Numbered from the stretch's first letter, positions 56,409 to 64,000 are shown. The stretch: 64,000 nt of DNA from Sulfitobacter faviae (GCF_029870955.1 NZ_PGFQ01000001.1:2232001-2296000); one strand, 5' to 3'. Numbers and translations are program-made. The notes: a model not told the origin generated them from the letters alone.

Positions 56409-57322
56409 CACTGTTCTTCCTTAGTATTTGCAGGGGTGGGTTGTTCCAGTCGGACCCCCTCACGAGAGAGGCGCGCCCGCAGCACATCGATTTCCACGTT
56501 CAGATCGCTGCGGTCATCCAGCAGCGATTTGGCCGTGCGCGCGGCGAAGTTCTGATCCAGATCGTCCAGCAAGGCGAGGTAGTCATCGCGTGCTTGGGTG
56601 TCTTGGTTGCGGGCATAGAGGTCGGCGAATTTCACCGTCGCATCATGCGCCCCGCGCAGATAGACGACAAGGTATTTGCGGGCGGCGGTCAGGTCGCGGG
56701 GGTCTTCCTCGACGGTGCGGATCAAATGGCGGGCGGTTTCTTGAAACTCCGCCAGCCGCGCTTCGGCGCGGCGGTCGCCCGCGCGCAGGATCGCTTGGCT
56801 CATGCCCGAGAGCAGTTTTTCGGCCTCATCCACCACCCGGGCGACGCGGTCTTGCTGGAAGGTGTCGATGCCCTCCATGCCCTTGTTCTGTAGCGGGTCG
56901 ATGCCGAATGCGGCGAAGTGCAGCGCAGTGGCGGCGATGCCATAGAGCAGGGCCGCGGCGAGACTGGGATCGTTGCTATAAGCGGCGAGGGCCGCGCCCG
57001 CACCGGCCAAGAGGGCAGCCAGAATCTTGCGCGGCAGGACGGGGCGGCGGGCGACTTTGCGCTCGTGGTATTCCGCCTCGGCCAGCAAGCCATCGCGCAA
57101 CAACCAGACGCCAGAGGCCAACAGGAACGCGCCGCCAAGGCCGAGGACCAGCGTGCCCGCGCCCCCGATGAGCGAAGTCGCCGCCAAGAGCACCGGCGGC
57201 AGGAACATCAGGTTCACCCGACCGCCCGCCGGATCGACGCGCAGGCGCGCGGTCTTGCGCGGGGCGCTGCCGGGGGTGGCGTCGGGGTCGGGGCTATATT
57301 TGCCGCCAAAGCGCTGCGCCAT
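56408..57322 (-). CDS. XpaC family protein (5-bromo-4-chloroindolyl phosphate hydrolysis)
   Basis: A 304-residue membrane protein with hydrophobic segments at about 38-75 and 100-140, then a helical cytoplasmic domain (QDRVARVVDEAEKLLSGMSQ; FQETARHLIRTVEEDPRDL; RKYLVVYLRGAHDATVKFADLY). In Bacillus xpaC is co-transcribed with the telA homologue yaaN. The historical name comes from a phosphatase phenotype and need not describe its function. It is coupled to telA by a 1-nt stop/start overlap. Confidence 0.88.
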   Translation of the reverse strand: MAQRFGGKYSPDPDATPGSAPRKTARLRVDPAGGRVNLMFLPPVLLAATSLIGGAGTLVLGLGGAFLLASGVWLLRDGLLAEAEYHERKVARRPVLPRKILAALLAGAGAALAAYSNDPSLAAALLYGIAATALHFAAFGIDPLQNKGMEGIDTFQQDRVARVVDEAEKLLSGMSQAILRAGDRRAEARLAEFQETARHLIRTVEEDPRDLTAARKYLVVYLRGAHDATVKFADLYARNQDTQARDDYLALLDDLDQNFAARTAKSLLDDRSDLNVEIDVLRARLSREGVRLEQPTPANTKEEQ

Positions 57323-57325
57323 AGG

Positions 57326-57555
57326 TCAAAGCCCCCAAGAAAACCGCTGGTGAGCCCAAGCAGCAGCACCAGCAACGCGCCAAAGGCGATTTTCTGAAAG
57401 GTTGTTGGCGCCATCATGTTTCCCCTTTTGCTGCCCCAGATCGGGCGCAACGCCGTGCCGGCACTGTCAGCCGCACGCCCCACGAGCGAGGCTGCGCCGA
57501 GGATGATAACCACGAGCGCGGCCAAGGCCACCAAAAACATCACTATTCGCGCCAT
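57326..57555 (-). CDS. Small two-span membrane protein upstream of xpaC, frame probably disturbed
   Basis: Starts MARIVMFLVALAALVVIILG (helix 1, about 3-24). A polar loop (ALRPIWGSKRGNMMAPTTFQ) leads to a second helix (KIAFGALLVLLLGLTSGFLGG). As written the frame runs on inside xpaC to 57214. If one base is missing from the run 57332-57336, it stops at 57326 after GGL, four bases before the xpaC ATG, for 76 residues. I prefer that reading because it removes a long overlap. First gene of the leftward cluster. Function unknown. Confidence 0.6.
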
Positions 57556-57668
57556 ATTGCCCTTTTCTGACAGCGGTTTCGCGCTGATCTTGCCTGCCGT
57601 TCTCTATTCAACGCACGCAAGTCGGCCGCGTTCCGGAAACGCGTAGGGGCAGCTTGGGGCAGAGCCGG

Positions 57669-58766
57669 TCAGCGGCGGGGTTTTGGCCCCCGGCCTGTGG
57701 GCTTCGGCCCCGTTTTGCCATTCGGTCGCCCCGTCGGGCGCGCCCCCGGTTTGCCGCTTGCCTTGCCGCCTGCTTTGCCAGCCGTCTTGCCCATCGCGGC
57801 CTTGCCACGCGGTGCGTTCTTTGCCTTGCCGCCGCCACGGCGGGGCGGCGGTTCGTCGTCTTCGCCCCGTTGCACGGGCAGGCCCGGCTGGCCCGCGCCG
57901 CCGAAACCGCCGGGCTTGCGGCGCGGCGGGCGGCGCAGACCGGTGGGTTTCTTGGTGGCGGTGCCGCTGGGGTCTTCCAACTCGAGCCCCAGTTGATCGC
58001 GCACGACCTTGCGGCGCAGCTCTTCCACTTCGCCGATCTTCAATTCACCCAGTTGGAACGGGCCGTAGGAGATGCGGATCAGCCGGTTCACGGTCAGGCC
58101 CACGGCCTCCATCGCGCGGCGAATCTCGCGGTTGCGGCCTTCGCGCAGGCCGACGGTCAGCCAAGCGTTGGCCCCTTGTTGGCGGTCGAGCGTCACGTCC
58201 ATCGGCTGAAAGTTTTCGCCCTCCACGGTGATGCCCTTACGCAGCGGCTCCAGCATCTCATCGGTGGGGCGGCCATTCACCCGCGCCCGGTAGCGGCGCA
58301 GCCATCCGGTGCTGGGCAGTTCCAGCTTGCGCTTCACCCCGCCGTCATTGGTCAGCAGCAACAGCCCTTCGGAGTTGAGGTCGAGCCGGCCCACGGTCAT
58401 CACGCGGGGCATATCCTCGGGCAGGGCGTCAAAAATCGTCTCGCGGCCCTTTTCATCGCGGGCGGTGGTCACCAGTCCGGCAGGCTTGTGATACAGCCAC
58501 ATGCGCGGCGGTTCGGGCGCGCCGACGGGGGTGTTGTCAACGGTGATCTTATCCTCGGGCGTCACGTTCAGCGCGGGCGAGGTGATCTGCTCCCCGTTCA
58601 CGCGCACGCGGCCCGCTTCGATCATGCGCTCGGCCTCGCGGCGCGAGGCGATGCCCGCGCGCGACAGCACCTTGGCGATGCGGTCGCCGGTGGGGGTGCC
58701 TGCACTTGCATCGGTGTCGGGGTTTTGCGGGCCGGAGCCAGAGGGGGCGTTTTTGCGTTCATACAC
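57669..58766 (-). CDS. 23S rRNA pseudouridine synthase, RluB/RsuA family, with basic tail
   Basis: The N-terminal S4 RNA-binding domain (about 28-75: IAKVLSRAGIASRREAERMI) is followed by the synthase domain. The catalytic aspartate is in GRLDLNSEGLLLLTNDG, and the later REGRNREIRRAMEAVGL block is typical. The last 100 residues are low-complexity Gly/Lys/Arg/Pro repeats (GKAGGKASGKPGARPTGRP), probably a disordered rRNA-binding tail. Total 365 residues. It is divergent from tadA. RluB is the most likely member, but RluE/F-like specificity is possible. Confidence 0.9.
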   Translation of the reverse strand: MYERKNAPSGSGPQNPDTDASAGTPTGDRIAKVLSRAGIASRREAERMIEAGRVRVNGEQITSPALNVTPEDKITVDNTPVGAPEPPRMWLYHKPAGLVTTARDEKGRETIFDALPEDMPRVMTVGRLDLNSEGLLLLTNDGGVKRKLELPSTGWLRRYRARVNGRPTDEMLEPLRKGITVEGENFQPMDVTLDRQQGANAWLTVGLREGRNREIRRAMEAVGLTVNRLIRISYGPFQLGELKIGEVEELRRKVVRDQLGLELEDPSGTATKKPTGLRRPPRRKPGGFGGAGQPGLPVQRGEDDEPPPRRGGGKAKNAPRGKAAMGKTAGKAGGKASGKPGARPTGRPNGKTGPKPTGRGPKPRR

Positions 58767-58824
58767 TGCGCTTACCCTGTTTCACGGGCTTGCGAAAGGG
58801 TGGCGTTTGCGGCCATGTGACGGG

Positions 58825-59280
58825 ATGGAGTTTCGCTCGTATATGGGACAGGCCTTGGCCGAGGCCCGCGCCGCCGCTGCGCGCGGCGAAGTGCCAGTGG
58901 GGGCAGTCGTTGTCTCTCCGAAAGGGCAGATCGTTTCCGCCGCAGGCAATGAGACCCGCGCCCGCAATGACCCAACCGCCCATGCCGAGATGTTGGCCCT
59001 GCGCGCCGCCTGCGCCGCCGTCGGCTCGGAACGGCTGATCGGTCACGCGCTTTACGTCACGCTGGAACCCTGCGCCATGTGCGCCGGTGCTATCGCCGCC
59101 GCCCGGGTGGAGCGGCTCTACTACGGCGCGGCGGACCCCAAATCAGGCGGCGTGGCGCAGGGCGCGCGGGTGTTCTCGCATCCCCAATGTCACCATGTGC
59201 CCGAGGTCTTCGACGGAATCGCGGCGGGAGAGGCGGAAGAGATGCTCGTGAGGTTTTTCCGCGAGAAGAGAGACCGCTAG
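58825..59280 (+). CDS. tadA: tRNA adenosine(34) deaminase
   Basis: Converts A34 to inosine in tRNA-Arg(ACG). The zinc site is complete: H53-A-E55 in PTAHAEML and P82-C-A-M-C86 in EPCAMCAGA. ATG 58825 gives 151 residues, the normal length. Starts further upstream fall within the rluB promoter region. The arrangement rluB/tadA divergent is common in alphaproteobacteria. Confidence 0.94.
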   Translation: MEFRSYMGQALAEARAAAARGEVPVGAVVVSPKGQIVSAAGNETRARNDPTAHAEMLALRAACAAVGSERLIGHALYVTLEPCAMCAGAIAAARVERLYYGAADPKSGGVAQGARVFSHPQCHHVPEVFDGIAAGEAEEMLVRFFREKRDR

Positions 59281-59305
59281 CCGGGCAGCGCCGGACCGGG
59301 GATGG
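59281..59305 (+). repeat. 25-bp dispersed repeat, copy A
   Basis: CCGGGCAGCGCCGGACCGGG followed by GATGG, directly after the tadA stop. A near-identical copy (two differences) is at 63615-63639 after gatC on the same written strand. Confidence 0.6.
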
Positions 59306-59326
59306 CATTCAGGCGTCTCAACGATT

Positions 59327-59382
59327 ATCCGGACGCCCCGCGTCCGGATCGCGCCCGACCCGCCCCCAGGGCGGGCGCGATC
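59327..59382. terminator. Two overlapping, mutually exclusive hairpins after tadA
   Basis: ATCCGGACGC-CCC-GCGTCCGGAT (59327-59349) and GATCGCGCCCG...CGGGCGCGATC (59347-59382, 11-bp stem with nested CCCGCCC/GGGCGGG) share the bases GAT. Only one can form fully. This is a terminator or attenuator-like arrangement. Confidence 0.45.
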
Positions 59383-59398
59383 CAGCCCTGCACAATGC

Positions 59399-59428
59399 AA
59401 AAGGCCACGCGAAACCGCATGGCCTTTT
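59399..59428. terminator. Bidirectional terminator between tadA and rpmG
   Basis: AAAAGGCCACGC against GCATGGCCTTTT with loop GAAACC. It has A and T tracts on both sides and so can serve both convergent genes. It lies 23 bp after the rpmG stop on the minus strand. Confidence 0.8.
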
Positions 59429-59450
59429 GAAACTCAAAAGTCAGGCGATC

Positions 59451-59618
59451 TTACTTGATCTTGCCTTCTTTGTATTCGACGTGCTTGCGCGCAACGGGGT
59501 CGTACTTTTTGATGACCATCTTTTCGGTCATGGTGCGTGCGTTTTTCTTGGTCACGTAGAAATGGCCTGTGCCCGCGGACGAGTTCAGGCGGATCTTGAT
59601 CGTGGTTGGCTTCGCCAT
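59451..59618 (-). CDS. rpmG: 50S ribosomal protein L33
   Basis: 55 residues beginning [20 protein letters not shown], with [21 protein letters not shown] in the middle and ending YKEGKIK. It lacks the four zinc-binding cysteines, so it is the zinc-independent form of L33. GGAGAAG precedes the ATG. Its small size explains why it can be missed by length-filtered gene finding. A bidirectional terminator follows. Confidence 0.96.
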   Translation of the reverse strand: MAKPTTIKIRLNSSAGTGHFYVTKKNARTMTEKMVIKKYDPVARKHVEYKEGKIK

Positions 59619-59779
59619 GTGTCTTCTCCTGCTGCAGCGCCGCGCAGGCCTGCGTGAATTCTGAATTTCGGGTTCTAGTCAGACCCGCGCCCGAGTCAAC
59701 CGCTATTTGCCCGCCCGGTGCCGAAAGACGCCGGTTTCGTCGAAAAACCTGCCTTTCAGCCTCGAAAGAGCAGAAATAT

Positions 59780-60260
59780 GCGCGGAAGGCCTATAAGCCG
59801 GATTTTGTACCTGTCCGAAAACAGGCGATGACCATTCCTCTGACCGCACCGTTGCCGATGCGGCTATAGCTGCCAACCCGGACCTGCTGGGGCAGAAGAG
59901 CCCCGCCTTTGACCCGAAGATCATCGGCACGCGGTCCCTATTTGGCATTGCTCCCGGTGGGGCTTGCCATGCCGGGACTGTTGCCAGCCCCGCGGTGGGC
60001 TCTTACCCCACCGTTTCACCCTTACCCTTCGGCCGATCCGGCAAGGCCGGACCGAAGGGCGGTTTCATTTCTGTGGCGCTTTCCGTCGGGTTGCCCCGCC
60101 CGGGCGTTACCCGGCACCGTTTCTTCTTGGAGTCCGGACTTTCCTCTACGTCGCTTTTGCCCCGCAAAAGCGACGCCGCGGATGTCACACATGCGTGTGA
60201 CGAGAGCGGACGTCGGTCATGCGACGCGAGTCGACGCAGCGGCCATCCAGCCTTCCGCGC
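59780..60260 (-). ncRNA. rnpB: RNase P RNA, class A
   Basis: Catalytic RNA of RNase P, which matures tRNA 5' ends. On the minus strand the universal GAGGAAAGTCCGGACTCC (P4 5' side) lies near 60142, AGAGGAAT near 59840, and the 3'-terminal AAATCCGGCTTATAG near 59795. The ends pair as an 11-bp P1 helix, GCGCGGAAGGC (60260-60250) with GCCTTCCGCGC (59790-59780), fixing the length near 481 nt. P3 is a perfect 11-bp hairpin (GTCGCTTTTGC/GCAAAAGCGAC). Extra small hairpins, including GTCACAC-GCAT-GTGTGAC, sit between P1 and P3 and make it longer than many relatives. Confidence 0.95.
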
Positions 60261-60269
60261 AGCCCCGCC

Positions 60270-60959
60270 CTAGACGCCGGCGCGCGGCGCGTCAATGGGG
60301 GCGGGAAGGGCGGCAAGGTCTGCGGGGGTGAGAGGGCCGCGCCCCCATGGCCTGAAACGCAACCGCACGGTGTCTAGCAGCGTGTCATCGTCGCAGGGCG
60401 CAGTGAAGCCTGCGGCCTGCGCAGCGGCGCGAAAGGTTGCGGTGGTTACGCTGTCAGGAAGGGGGCCATCGCCCGCAGGCAGCGCCAGCCCGCGCCCTGC
60501 GAGCCGGGCCCAGTCGAATCGGGGGCCGGGGTCGATCTTGCGGCCCGGTGCCATGCAGGAATGGCCGATCACCCCTTCGGGCGGAATGCTGTGGCGTGCC
60601 ATGATGCCGGGCAGGAGGGTCTCCAGCGCCTGCATCTGCGGCTCGGAAAACGGGTGGTCGCCACGGTTGTCCAACTCGATCCCGATGGAGCGTGAGTTGA
60701 TGTCCTCCAACCCCGCCCATTCGCCCGCGCCTGCATGCCACGCGCGTTGCTCTTCCTCGACCATCTGAATGACCTCTCCGCGGCCTGAAATCAGGTAATG
60801 GGCCGAGACTTCGGCGGAGGGGTCGCACAGCCGTTCCAACGCCGCTTGGGCGCTGGTCATGGCGGTGTAGTGCAAGACGATCAGCCGGGGGCGCAGCCCG
60901 CCGCGCCGCGGGCTGCAATTGGGCGAGGGATGCGCCGTCACATCAGGCGCGGCAGGCAT
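60270..60959 (-). CDS. N-acetylmuramoyl-L-alanine amidase (Amidase_2, AmiD/AmpD type)
   Basis: Zinc amidase of 229 residues that cleaves the muramyl-peptide bond. Zinc ligands fall in RLIVLHYTAM (His near residue 30) and GHSCMAPGRKIDPGPRFDW (His and Asp), and the fold blocks SAHYLISGRGEVIQMV and IGIELDNRGDHPFSE are clear. No signal peptide is visible, so it may act on imported anhydro-muropeptides like AmpD. rnpB follows 10 bp downstream on the same strand. Confidence 0.92.
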   Translation of the reverse strand: MPAAPDVTAHPSPNCSPRRGGLRPRLIVLHYTAMTSAQAALERLCDPSAEVSAHYLISGRGEVIQMVEEEQRAWHAGAGEWAGLEDINSRSIGIELDNRGDHPFSEPQMQALETLLPGIMARHSIPPEGVIGHSCMAPGRKIDPGPRFDWARLAGRGLALPAGDGPLPDSVTTATFRAAAQAAGFTAPCDDDTLLDTVRLRFRPWGRGPLTPADLAALPAPIDAPRAGV

Positions 60960-60962
60960 CTT

Positions 60963-61727
60963 TCAGCCCTGTGCAGCCCGGCGGAAGGGTGTGGGATCCC
61001 AGTCGCAGGCGAAGCCATCGCCATCGGGGTCCATGCCAAGGCGGTCTTTCTCGGGGCCGCCGGCCTCAAGAAAGGCGATCTGTGCTTGGTCGGCGTGGCC
61101 GTATTGCGCACAGGCGCGTTCGAACTTGCGGGCCTTGTTGAAACCGATGCGGCTATAAATCTGCTGGCCGACCGACTGATTGGTTTGCAGGGCGTAGGCA
61201 ACGATATTCGGGCCGACATTGCGGCGCTCGGGCAGGGCCTCGGGTTGGACGACCTGATATTGCGCGCGGTTCGCGGCCACGCGGGCGGCGTCGTCTTGAA
61301 TGCTGCGCTGGCCCGACACGGCGTCGAAGTTGTTCTCGTTCGAGATGCCCACGGCGTTGACCGCGGCGGGGGGCGGGTTCGACGGGCTGGCGTTCACCGG
61401 GGCCACGCCCGAGTTGGTGGCCGCGTCATTGCCCAGACCGTTGCTGGCCCCACCCGGACGGGTGGCGGCGAGAACACGGGCGGTTTCCGCCGCCGTCGCT
61501 TCGGGAGAGCCGTCATCCAAAGGCTGGGCGGTCACCTCCGAGGCGGCGGGCATGTAGCTGCCGTCGCCCGCCAGCGCGGCATCGCGCGCGCGCTGCTCGG
61601 CCTCGAAACTGCCGTCGCCAAAGCCGACACCGCGCCCGGTGTTGATGTTCCCGGAATCGGGGATCGCCGGTTGGCAGGCTGCCAAAAGACCGCCTGCCGT
61701 CATCGCTAGAAGTGTCCGTGTGATCAT
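60963..61727 (-). CDS. Lipoprotein with C-terminal excalibur-like calcium-binding motif
   Basis: 254 residues. Lipobox LLAAC at residues 14-18 (MTAGGLLAACQPAIPDS) predicts lipid anchoring. A long Ala/Asn/Pro-rich disordered region (about 20-160) leads to a C-terminal domain that ends RLGMDPDGDGFACDWDPTPF. DPDGDGxxC is the excalibur/EF-hand-like Ca-binding pattern found in surface proteins. The gene ends three bases before the amidase start, suggesting co-transcription and perhaps a cell-wall role. Confidence 0.85.
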   Translation of the reverse strand: MITRTLLAMTAGGLLAACQPAIPDSGNINTGRGVGFGDGSFEAEQRARDAALAGDGSYMPAASEVTAQPLDDGSPEATAAETARVLAATRPGGASNGLGNDAATNSGVAPVNASPSNPPPAAVNAVGISNENNFDAVSGQRSIQDDAARVAANRAQYQVVQPEALPERRNVGPNIVAYALQTNQSVGQQIYSRIGFNKARKFERACAQYGHADQAQIAFLEAGGPEKDRLGMDPDGDGFACDWDPTPFRRAAQG

Positions 61728-61763
61728 CTGACCCGCTCTCGCTCTTGTTCACCGCTCTGCGGC

Positions 61764-63250
61764 TTACCACCATTTCTCGGGCTTGGCCACAAAACCGGCG
61801 GCCTTCTCCAGCGCATAGGCGGAGGACAGCAGGTCGGCCTCTTCCCACGGACGCCCGATCAGTTGCAGACCCAGCGGCAGACCCGTGCTGCTTTGCCCCG
61901 TGGGCAGTGCCACGCCGGGCAGGCCGGCGAGGTTCACCGTCACGGTGAAGACATCGTTGAGATACATCGCCACCGGATCGGCGTCCTTCATCTCGCCCAG
62001 ACCAAAGGCGGCGGAGGGGTTGCCGGGGTCAGGATGCTGTCGATGCCTTGGGCGAAGACGTCTTCGAAGTCCTTCTTGATCAGCGTGCGGACCTTGCGGG
62101 CGCGGTTGTAATAGGCGTCGTAGAAACCGGCGGAGAGCACATAGGTGCCGACCATCACCCGGCGCTGAACCTCGTGGCCGAAGCCCTCGGCGCGGGTCTT
62201 TTCGTACATCTCAGTGATGCCGTCGCCGTGGTCGAGCTTGGCGCGGTGGCCAAAGCGCACACCGTCATAGCGCGCGAGGTTCGAGGAGGCCTCGGCGGGC
62301 GCGATGACGTAATAGGCGGGCAGGGCGTATTTGGTGTGCGGCAGCGAGATGTCGACGATCTCGGCGCCCGCGTCTTTCATCATGGCGATGCCGTCGGCCC
62401 ACAGCTTTTCAATCTCCTCGGGCATGCCATCCATGCGATATTCGCGCGGAATGCCGATCTTCTTGCCACGGATGTCGCCGGTGAGCGCCGCCTCAAAGTT
62501 CGGCACGGCCAGATCGGCGCTGGTGCTGTCCTTGGCGTCATGGCCGCACATGGCTTCCAACATGATGGCCGCGTCGCGCACTGTCTTGGTCATCGGCCCA
62601 GCTTGGTCGAGCGAGGAAGCGAAGGCCACGATGCCCCAGCGGGAGCAGCGGCCATAGGTTGGCTTGATCCCCACGGTGCCGGTGAAGGCGGCGGGCTGGC
62701 GGATCGAGCCGCCGGTGTCGGTGCCGGTGGCGGCAAGGCAGAGGTCTGCGGCCACGGCGGCAGCAGAGCCGCCCGAGGAGCCGCCGGGCGTCAGTTCCGC
62801 CGTGTCACCTTCGCGCCGCCACGGGTTCACCGCGTTGCCGTAGACGGAGGTTTCGTTGGACGAGCCCATGGCGAATTCGTCCATGTTGAGCTTGCCCAGC
62901 ATCACAGCACCACTGTCGCGCAGTTTCTGGCTGACGGTGCTTTCATATTCGGGCAGGAAGCCTTCGAGGATGCGGCTGCCCGCTTGGCTCGGTACGCCCT
63001 TGGTGCAGAAAAGGTCCTTGATGCCGATGGGCAGGCCGCACATCGCGGGGGCGTCGCCCTGTTTGATGCGCGCGTCGGCCTCGGCGGCCTGTTCCATCGC
63101 GATCTCGGGCGTGCGGTGCACGAAGGCATTGAGCGCGCCTGCGCCGTCGATGGCTTGGATGCAGGCCTCGGTCAGGTCTTTCGAGGTGGTCTCGCCCTTG
63201 CGCAGGGCGTCGCGGGCCTCGGCCAGGCTCAGTTTGTTCAGATCGGTCAT
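61764..63250 (-). CDS. gatA: Glutamyl-tRNA(Gln) amidotransferase subunit A, one base missing
   Basis: Amidase subunit that generates ammonia from glutamine to convert Glu-tRNA(Gln) to Gln-tRNA(Gln), and likewise for Asn. The Ser-cisSer-Lys triad is present: Lys in [10 protein letters not shown], Ser in [15 protein letters not shown] and the nucleophile in [13 protein letters not shown]. The frame breaks at the plus-strand G run 62016-62019. One more base gives [21 protein letters not shown] and continues to 61764, about 495 residues. The gene is essential in organisms lacking GlnRS, so a real frameshift is unlikely. It starts in a 1-nt overlap with gatC. Confidence 0.95.
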
Positions 63251-63537
63251 TATTCCACCACCTTCGGCACGGCAAAGAACCCTTCACGGGCATCGGGGGC
63301 ATTGGCCAGCACGCGGTCCTGCTGGTCGCCATCGGTGACCACGTCTTCGCGCCGTTTCAGGCGCTGCGGGGTCACGGAGGTCATCGGCTCGACGCCCTCG
63401 ACATCCACCTCGGACAGCTGTTCGATAAAGCCGAGGATGGTGTTGAACTCTTCCGCCAGCGCCGGCAGCGCGTCGGGTTCAACCTTGATCCGGGCCAGTT
63501 TCGCCACGCGTGCGGCGGTGTTTTCGTCGATCGACAT
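63250..63537 (-). CDS. gatC: Glutamyl-tRNA(Gln) amidotransferase subunit C
   Basis: A 95-residue chaperone-like subunit that wraps around GatA and stabilises GatCAB. The N-terminal [16 protein letters not shown] and the central [21 protein letters not shown] match the family, and the tail [14 protein letters not shown] is typical. ATG 63537 (MSIDEN) is preceded by AGAGATGGAGAT. Stop and gatA start overlap as TAATG. gatB is not in the window. Confidence 0.95.
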   Translation of the reverse strand: MSIDENTAARVAKLARIKVEPDALPALAEEFNTILGFIEQLSEVDVEGVEPMTSVTPQRLKRREDVVTDGDQQDRVLANAPDAREGFFAVPKVVE

Positions 63538-63839
63538 GAACATCTCCATCTCTTTGAGGCTCCTCTACCGTTTGGGGGCGGGCCTCGCAAGGGTTTGAGA
63601 GGTTCGGAACGGAGCCGGGCGGCGCCAGACCGGGGATGGTGCTTGCGCCGAGGCAGTTGGGCAATTCATGGCTACGGCGGTATTCGGTGATGTCGGGATG
63701 GCGTCCGGGTAGCAGAAGCGCCAGCCCGGCGGGCATGCGCCCTTGATTCCGGGCTAGGGTGGCATGTTCGGGGTTACTTGATTCCGCGCAGCATAGGGTC
63801 AAATCTGATGTTAGACCCACCGCAATCAGGAGGACCCCC
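63538..63839. other. 302-bp intergenic spacer between gatC and the UPF0173 gene
   Basis: No credible gene is seen. It must hold the divergent promoters of gatCA and the hydrolase. It contains the second copy of the 25-bp dispersed repeat (63615-63639). The AGGAGG-like ribosome site of the next gene closes it at about 63828-63834. No clear -35/-10 pair could be assigned. Confidence 0.6.
63615..63639 (+). repeat. 25-bp dispersed repeat, copy B
   Basis: CCGGGCGGCGCCAGACCGGG followed by GATGG. It differs from copy A at 59281-59305 by two transitions. Confidence 0.6.
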
Positions 63840-64000
63840 ATGAACATCATCTGGCTCGGCCACGGCTCATTCCGCATCGAAATCGAAGACCAAGTGCTGC
63901 TGATCGACCCTTGGCTCAAAGACAACCCCATGCTGGACGAGGCGCACCATGCCGATGCAATCAAGGGCGCTACGCAGATCCTCGTGACCCATGGCCATTT
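63840..64000 (+). CDS. UPF0173 metal-dependent hydrolase (metallo-beta-lactamase fold), N-terminal part
   Basis: The first 53 residues of the gene, cut by the window end. MNIIWLGHGSFRIEIEDQVL is the characteristic UPF0173 start (YwjC/YtkL-like), followed by LLIDPWLKDNPM and ILVTHGHF, where the HxHxDH zinc motif begins. The ATG at 63840 has CAGGAGGA upstream. It is divergent from gatCA. The substrate of this family is unknown. Confidence 0.85.
   Translation, partial: MNIIWLGHGSFRIEIEDQVLLIDPWLKDNPMLDEAHHADAIKGATQILVTHGH

Noticed and set aside
62048..63598. 516-residue plus-strand open frame over gatA and gatC
   Set aside because: Antisense to essential, motif-bearing genes with no independent protein signature.
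1..64000. CRISPR array or dedicated anti-phage defence system
   Set aside because: No regularly spaced repeats and no cas, restriction, toxin-antitoxin or known defence genes were recognised. The TelA/SPFH cluster is described as stress-related rather than defence.

Overview
The window is GC-rich, densely packed alphaproteobacterial DNA. Gene content and order point to the Rhodobacteraceae, most likely the marine Roseobacter group (a Sulfitobacter-like genome is my best guess, from pattern recognition only). Supporting signs are the aa3 cytochrome oxidase operon order coxB-ctaB-ctaG-coxC-surf1-thrC-M16 peptidase, lysC next to ptsP, a pcm-tolC pair, a class A RNase P RNA, and DUF1127 genes followed by a small RNA with CCUCCUCCC loops.

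Layout. 1-4072: topA (partial), dprA and tldD, all leftward. 4251-11759: the cytochrome oxidase assembly operon, then threonine synthase, an M16 peptidase and an acetyltransferase. 11895-17670: an FAD-linked 2-hydroxyacid dehydrogenase, apt, mtnP, a SulP transporter, a palindrome-rich spacer and a flavin reductase. 17755-24715: an acetyltransferase, EcsC, molybdate transporter modABC, a Nudix hydrolase, DUF1178, an SDR and lysC. 24877-31715: ptsP, a sugar epimerase, a sulfatase or phosphonate monoesterase, and a YtcJ-type amidohydrolase.

31808-37602 is a wrecked mobile island that ends at a tRNA-Cys gene. It holds an IS21-family element, two pieces of one IS3-type transposase sharing a 371-bp direct repeat, the 3' end of a tyrosine recombinase, and a second IS3-type element killed by a stop codon. 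37746-49785 returns to chromosome: a PCMT-family methyltransferase, tolC, a PopZ/DUF2497-like protein, an isoquinoline-oxidoreductase-like molybdoenzyme with its own dihaem cytochrome c, a YihY membrane protein, tRNA-Gly, an ABC exporter and an acyl-CoA synthetase.

50046-50720 carries two overlapping small DUF1127 genes and a CcsR/'cuckoo'-like RNA; I regard this as the most interesting locus. 50728-57555 is a leftward cluster: a small membrane protein, XpaC, TelA, a DUF2927 lipoprotein, an SPFH protein with a GYF-like tail, a zinc-ribbon membrane protein, a nitroreductase and dtd. It resembles a composite of the Bacillus xpaC-yaaN and ydjGI envelope genes. 57669-64000 is housekeeping: rluB, tadA, rpmG, rnpB, an amidase, an excalibur-type lipoprotein, gatA, gatC and the start of a UPF0173 metallohydrolase.

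A caution affects the whole annotation. At least twelve genes, including coxB, coxC (twice), gatA, ptsP, tolC and dprA, are split by an apparent loss of one base, nearly always within a run of C or G. The reading frames resume correctly on the other side. This pattern looks like uncorrected homopolymer errors in the assembly rather than biology, so these genes are given as single CDS features with the suspected position noted.
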